Shown here: positions 40,012-42,936 of the stretch, in pieces
Layout: each line of letters begins with the position of its first letter
Numbering within the stretch: position 1 is the first letter of the stretch
NCBI GenBank assembly: GCA_016783485.1
Contig: JADHWM010000010.1
Span: 1-42,936 of the forward strand
Direction: 5' to 3'
DNA: 42,936 bases
Source of the DNA: Candidatus Bathyarchaeota archaeon
GTDB lineage: Archaea; Thermoproteota; Bathyarchaeia; TCS64
Translations under genes and position numbers: made by a program
Notes under the pieces: generated by a model
Told to the model about the DNA's origin: nothing
What the model saw: only the letters and a program-made list of their open reading frames with translations
Database searches by the model: none

Positions 40012-41541
40012 ATGAGGAAGTTCAGGCAGGCTCAATGGGAGGAGCCAATCATCTTCGAGCTTAGCCGAGAGGACCGGGTAGGCTTCAGCGTCCCTGCCTT
40101 GGAGCCCGAGATAGCAGATGCCATGGACGACATCGCGGGTCTAGTCCCCAACGGGATGCTGAGAGAGAAGCCCCCTGGGCTCCCTGAGGTCTCGGAGCTG
40201 GAGGTCCTCCGCCACTTCATCCACTTATCCCAGATGAACTACGGCGTGAACTCAGGCAGATTCTATCCCCTCGGCAGCTGCACCATGAAATACAACCCAG
40301 TCATCAACGAGGTCCTCGCAGGCCACCCTAAGGTCACGGGGATCCACCCCGACCAGGATGAGGCGTCTATCCAGGGGCTCCTCGCGATGCTCCACGAGCT
40401 AAAGCAGGGATATCTCGAGATAACGGGGATGGACGACGCGAGTCTCCAGCCCGCAGCGGGAGCCCACGGAGAGTACCTGGGAGTACTCTTGATAAGAGCA
40501 TACCACGCAGACAGGGGCGACCTGGAAGGACGGACAGAGATCATCATCCCCGACTCGGCCCATGGCACCAATCCAGCGACAGCGATCATGGCGGGATTCA
40601 AAACCATCGAGGTTCCATCTAACGAGGACGGGGGCGTCGATCTGGAGGCCCTCGCGAGCGTCGCTGGCCCCCAGACCGCGGGTCTGATGCTCACCAACCC
40701 CAACACCCTGGGGATCTTCGACAGCAACATCTCCAAGATAGCTGGAATCGTCCACGACGTGGGGGGGCTCATGTACTACGACGGTGCGAACCTCAACGCC
40801 ATCATGGGGAAGTGCCGCCCAGGGGACATGGGATTCGACGTGGTCCACGTCAATCTTCACAAGACCTTCAGCACACCCCACGGCGGTGGGGGCCCAGGAT
40901 CCGGGCCGGTTGGCGTAAAGTCGTTCCTGGCGGACTATCTGCCAGTACCCGACATCGTCGAGAGCGCTGGAGTCTACAGCCTTGACTGGGATCGATCCAA
41001 GACCGTCGGGAAGATCCACGGATACCATGGGAACGTGGGCCCCATGCTCAGAGCATATACCTACATGGTAACCATGGGTGGGGAGGGCCTCAAGGAGGCC
41101 TCGGAGCTATCGGTGCTCAACTCGAATTACATCGCTGCGAAGCTCAAGGACGTCAAGGGTTATTCCCTGCCTTTCGCAGAGGGGAAGCCCAGGATGCACG
41201 AGGCTGTGCTGAGCGCCGAGAAGATGAGCGAGGAGACCGGTGTACGGGCCCTCAACGTCTCTAAGAAGCTCCTTGACTACGGGCTCCACGCTCCCACGAC
41301 CTACTTCCCCCTCATCGTCCCCGAGGCCCTCATGATAGAGCCCACGGAGACGGAGCCCGTGGAGGTCCTCGACGAGTTCATCGAGGCGATGAAGGAGATC
41401 TCGGATTTGGCATACTCTGATCCGGACGACGTCCTCGGCGCCCCGAGGATGACCGTGGTAGGGAAGCTCGACGAGGCGCGTGCGGCCCACCCGAGGACCA
41501 TCTGCCTGAGCTGGAAGACCTATTGTAGGATGATCCCCTAG
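40012..41541 (+). CDS. gcvPB: Glycine dehydrogenase (decarboxylating) subunit 2
   Basis: PLP-binding half of the glycine cleavage P-protein, about 509 residues. FYPLGSCTMKYNPVINE, PAAGAHGEYLGVLLIRAYH and PDSAHGTNPATAIMAGFK lead to the Lys-bearing VNLHKTFSTPHGGGGPGSG that binds PLP. ATG 40012 is preferred because GGAGG precedes it by seven bases; ATG 40006 overlaps the gcvPA stop. A T-rich stretch (41551-41559) after the stop is a probable terminator. Confidence 0.96.
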   Translation: MRKFRQAQWEEPIIFELSREDRVGFSVPALEPEIADAMDDIAGLVPNGMLREKPPGLPEVSELEVLRHFIHLSQMNYGVNSGRFYPLGSCTMKYNPVINEVLAGHPKVTGIHPDQDEASIQGLLAMLHELKQGYLEITGMDDASLQPAAGAHGEYLGVLLIRAYHADRGDLEGRTEIIIPDSAHGTNPATAIMAGFKTIEVPSNEDGGVDLEALASVAGPQTAGLMLTNPNTLGIFDSNISKIAGIVHDVGGLMYYDGANLNAIMGKCRPGDMGFDVVHVNLHKTFSTPHGGGGPGSGPVGVKSFLADYLPVPDIVESAGVYSLDWDRSKTVGKIHGYHGNVGPMLRAYTYMVTMGGEGLKEASELSVLNSNYIAAKLKDVKGYSLPFAEGKPRMHEAVLSAEKMSEETGVRALNVSKKLLDYGLHAPTTYFPLIVPEALMIEPTETEPVEVLDEFIEAMKEISDLAYSDPDDVLGAPRMTVVGKLDEARAAHPRTICLSWKTYCRMIP

Positions 41542-41592
41542 CAGGGGCATCTTTTTATTTCATTGATGCGATTGAGGGCTGAAGGTAGCCAA

Positions 41593-42108
41593 ATGTTGAG
41601 CGCGATCGGAAGTCTCGTATCCATGAACATCGATTTCCTGCAGCAGCCCCCCTGGGCCACATTGTTCATCCTGGTGCTCACTACAGCGATCAACTTGGTG
41701 ATGAGCTACGCCAACAAGAGGTCTATGGATCTTGACGCCTACCGGAAGATGATGGTGGAATCCGCGAAAGCTCGCAAGGAGGTTATGGAGGCAATGAAGT
41801 CGGGGAACCAGAGGAGGATCTCCAAGGCGCAGAACAGGCAGAGCGAGCTCATGAAGGAGCAGAATAAAGCGTCCATGGGGAGGATGAAGCTCACAATGTA
41901 CGTCTTTATCCCGTTCATACTCATCTGGCAGGTCCTCAACGGGTTCTTCGGACAGACCATTATCGCCTATATGCCATTCAACGCTCCCTTCTTCCCTGAG
42001 GAGCTCACCATCGGAAACTGGTATATCCTATGCTCCATCTCAGTGAACATCGTCCTCTCCAGGATTATAGGGCTCACCTTCGAGATCGACCCTGATGAAA
42101 GCGAATAA
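41593..42108 (+). CDS. DUF106 membrane protein (Emc3/YidC-like)
   Basis: A 171-residue member of DUF106, the archaeal branch of the Oxa1/YidC/Emc3/TMCO1 insertase superfamily that helps insert membrane proteins. Three hydrophobic segments are seen: about 18-38 (PWATLFILVLTTAINLVMSY), about 95-118 (LTMYVFIPFILIWQVLNGFF) and about 140-162 (WYILCSISVNIVLSRIIGL). A cytosolic coiled coil rich in Lys and Gln (AKARKEVMEAMKSGNQRRIS) lies between the first two. ATG 41593 has GAAGGTAG upstream. The neighbourhood with cytidylate kinase and eL14 is the usual archaeal one, normally downstream of secY and adk. Confidence 0.93.
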   Translation: MLSAIGSLVSMNIDFLQQPPWATLFILVLTTAINLVMSYANKRSMDLDAYRKMMVESAKARKEVMEAMKSGNQRRISKAQNRQSELMKEQNKASMGRMKLTMYVFIPFILIWQVLNGFFGQTIIAYMPFNAPFFPEELTIGNWYILCSISVNIVLSRIIGLTFEIDPDESE

Positions 42109-42120
42109 CAGTGCTTCAAT

Positions 42121-42681
42121 ATGACGGGGAAACCCAAAAAATTCGAAGAACTCGTGATAACGGTCAGCGGATATCATGGCTCCGGGCGGTCAACTCACGC
42201 GATAAGGCTCGCCGAAACCTTCGGCCTGAGATACGTCTCATCGGGAACCATCTTCAGGCAGTTAGCCCAGGAAAGAGGCCTCAGCCTCGAGGAGATGTCC
42301 AAGCTCACCGAAGAGGACTCTGAGATCGACAGGATGATCGACGAGAGAGCAAAGGAGGAGTCCAAGAAGCCGGGGGTCGTGATCGACGCCACCCTTGCGG
42401 GGTGGATGGCCGAAGACCCTGACATACGCATATTCCTGTTGACCTCCTTCGAGGAGAGGATCAGGAGGATTGCGGACAGGGAGGATACCTCGTTCGAGGA
42501 AGCCGAGAAGGAGACCGTGGCGAGGGAGGAGAGCGAGAAAGAGAGGTTCCGTATATACTACAACGTCAAAATAGAGGACCTCTCGATATACGATGCGGTC
42601 CTCAACACCGAGCTCTTCGAGGAGGATGCGACGGCGCGAATCCTTAAAAGCGTTGTCGAGGAATACTGCTCGGCGAGGTAA
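42121..42681 (+). CDS. cmk: Cytidylate kinase
   Basis: Archaeal-type cytidylate kinase of 186 residues, phosphorylating CMP or dCMP with ATP. The P-loop is VSGYHGSGRSTHAIRLAETF at about residues 15-34. YVSSGTIFRQLAQERGLSLE binds the nucleotide monophosphate, VVIDATLAGWM follows, and the lid arginines are in SFEERIRRIADRED and SEKERFRIYYN. It lies 12 bases after the DUF106 gene and six before eL14. No Shine-Dalgarno sequence is obvious, so translation may be coupled. Confidence 0.94.
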   Translation: MTGKPKKFEELVITVSGYHGSGRSTHAIRLAETFGLRYVSSGTIFRQLAQERGLSLEEMSKLTEEDSEIDRMIDERAKEESKKPGVVIDATLAGWMAEDPDIRIFLLTSFEERIRRIADREDTSFEEAEKETVAREESEKERFRIYYNVKIEDLSIYDAVLNTELFEEDATARILKSVVEEYCSAR

Positions 42682-42686
42682 TTCTG

Positions 42687-42920
42687 TTGTCAGCAATGGA
42701 CGTTGGTCGGATCTGCGTGAAACTGAAAGGGCGCGAGGCGGGGAGCCGTTGCGTCATCGTGGACGTCGTCGACAGGAACTACGTGATCGTCACGGGGCCC
42801 CCCGAGGTCACGGGAGTTAGACGCAGGCGGGTGAATATGAGCCACCTGCAGCCCCTCGATGAGGTCGTTGAAATAAGCAGGAACGCCTCCGACGAAGAGA
42901 TTGCCGAGTTATTGCCCTAG
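42687..42920 (+). CDS. rpl14e: Ribosomal protein eL14
   Basis: Archaeal/eukaryotic large-subunit protein eL14 of 77 residues, a KOW-domain RNA-binding protein: MDVGRICVKLKGREAGSRCV and IVDVVDRNYVIVTGPPEVTG form the SH3-like barrel, and RRRRVNMSHLQPLDEVVEIS matches the family tail. TTG 42687 has GAGGT about seven bases upstream; ATG 42696 is in frame. It follows cmk closely, the classical archaeal order that usually continues with the pseudouridine synthase Cbf5, which would lie just beyond this window. Confidence 0.95.
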   Translation: MSAMDVGRICVKLKGREAGSRCVIVDVVDRNYVIVTGPPEVTGVRRRRVNMSHLQPLDEVVEISRNASDEEIAELLP

Positions 42921-42936
42921 CTATAATTTATTTTTA

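Noticed and set aside
1-42936. CRISPR array, transposon, integrase or attachment sites
   Set aside because: No regularly spaced repeats, no transposase or recombinase motifs and no direct repeat flanking the tRNA were seen anywhere in the window.

Overview
This is an archaeal chromosome segment of moderately high GC. The evidence is a textbook archaeal exosome/proteasome gene string, eukaryote-type ribosomal proteins (eL43, eL14), a KEOPS Pcc1 subunit, an Emc3-like DUF106 protein, a tRNA-Asp, TATA-like boxes upstream of many genes, and frequent GTG/TTG starts. The gene set (PorGDAB, ETF, acyl-CoA dehydrogenase, archaeal thiolase with DUF35, DUF39-type homocysteine synthesis) suggests an anaerobic organotroph. 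A Bathyarchaeia-like member of the Thermoproteota is my best guess; this is inference and other deep archaeal lineages are possible. I see no insertion sequence, phage, integrase or CRISPR array.

Layout. (1) 66-4323, minus strand: psmA, SBDS, rrp4, rrp41, rrp42, rpl37ae, then pcc1 after a probable terminator. (2) 4608-6080: a DsrE-like protein, tRNA-Asp, a stand-alone Lrp/AsnC RAM-domain protein and a winged-helix protein. (3) 6175-11095, minus: leuA-leuC-leuD-leuB with a hairpin terminator, preceded by a BlaI-like regulator that has a palindrome in its promoter. (4) 11272-13778: an acyl-CoA dehydrogenase and a saccharopine-dehydrogenase-like gene, divergent. (5) 13966-19011, plus: a compact cluster of DUF39-CBS protein, NIL-ferredoxin, UPF0280, aspartokinase and aspartate-semialdehyde dehydrogenase. 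Together these give a plausible complete aspartate-to-homocysteine route without homoserine. (6) 19012-20148: gene-poor, AT-richer stretch with one doubtful small gene. (7) 20149-26710: polysaccharide deacetylase, sirtuin, ETF beta/alpha, 3-hydroxyacyl-CoA dehydrogenase, DUF35/thiolase pair and a second RAM protein. (8) 26798-32884: APS kinase, sugar-nucleotide epimerase, a rubrerythrin broken by a one-base shift in a C6 run, pyruvate:ferredoxin oxidoreductase porGDAB and a PfkB kinase. (9) 32881-38501, minus: a small double-anchored surface protein, a membrane-anchored winged-helix regulator, a SPOUT methyltransferase with an unknown partner, phosphoglucose/phosphomannose isomerase, a ferredoxin, and a large signal-anchored protein with ribophorin-I-like repeats. 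(10) 38627-42920, plus: glycine decarboxylase subunits gcvPA/gcvPB, then DUF106, cytidylate kinase and eL14.

How the parts fit. Regions 4 and 7 hold most of a CoA-based beta-oxidation (or reverse) module: acyl-CoA dehydrogenase, ETF, hydroxyacyl-CoA dehydrogenase and thiolase, with no enoyl-CoA hydratase in view. The Por complex would link acetyl-CoA and ferredoxin. The most notable system is region 5, where the two aspartate-activating enzymes sit in one overlapping cluster with three sulfur-handling proteins related to the Methanosarcina homocysteine pathway. Several inverted repeats near core promoters are candidate operators. The main novelty candidates are the homocysteine operon with its structured leader, the ribophorin-like protein, and the membrane regulator/surface protein pair.
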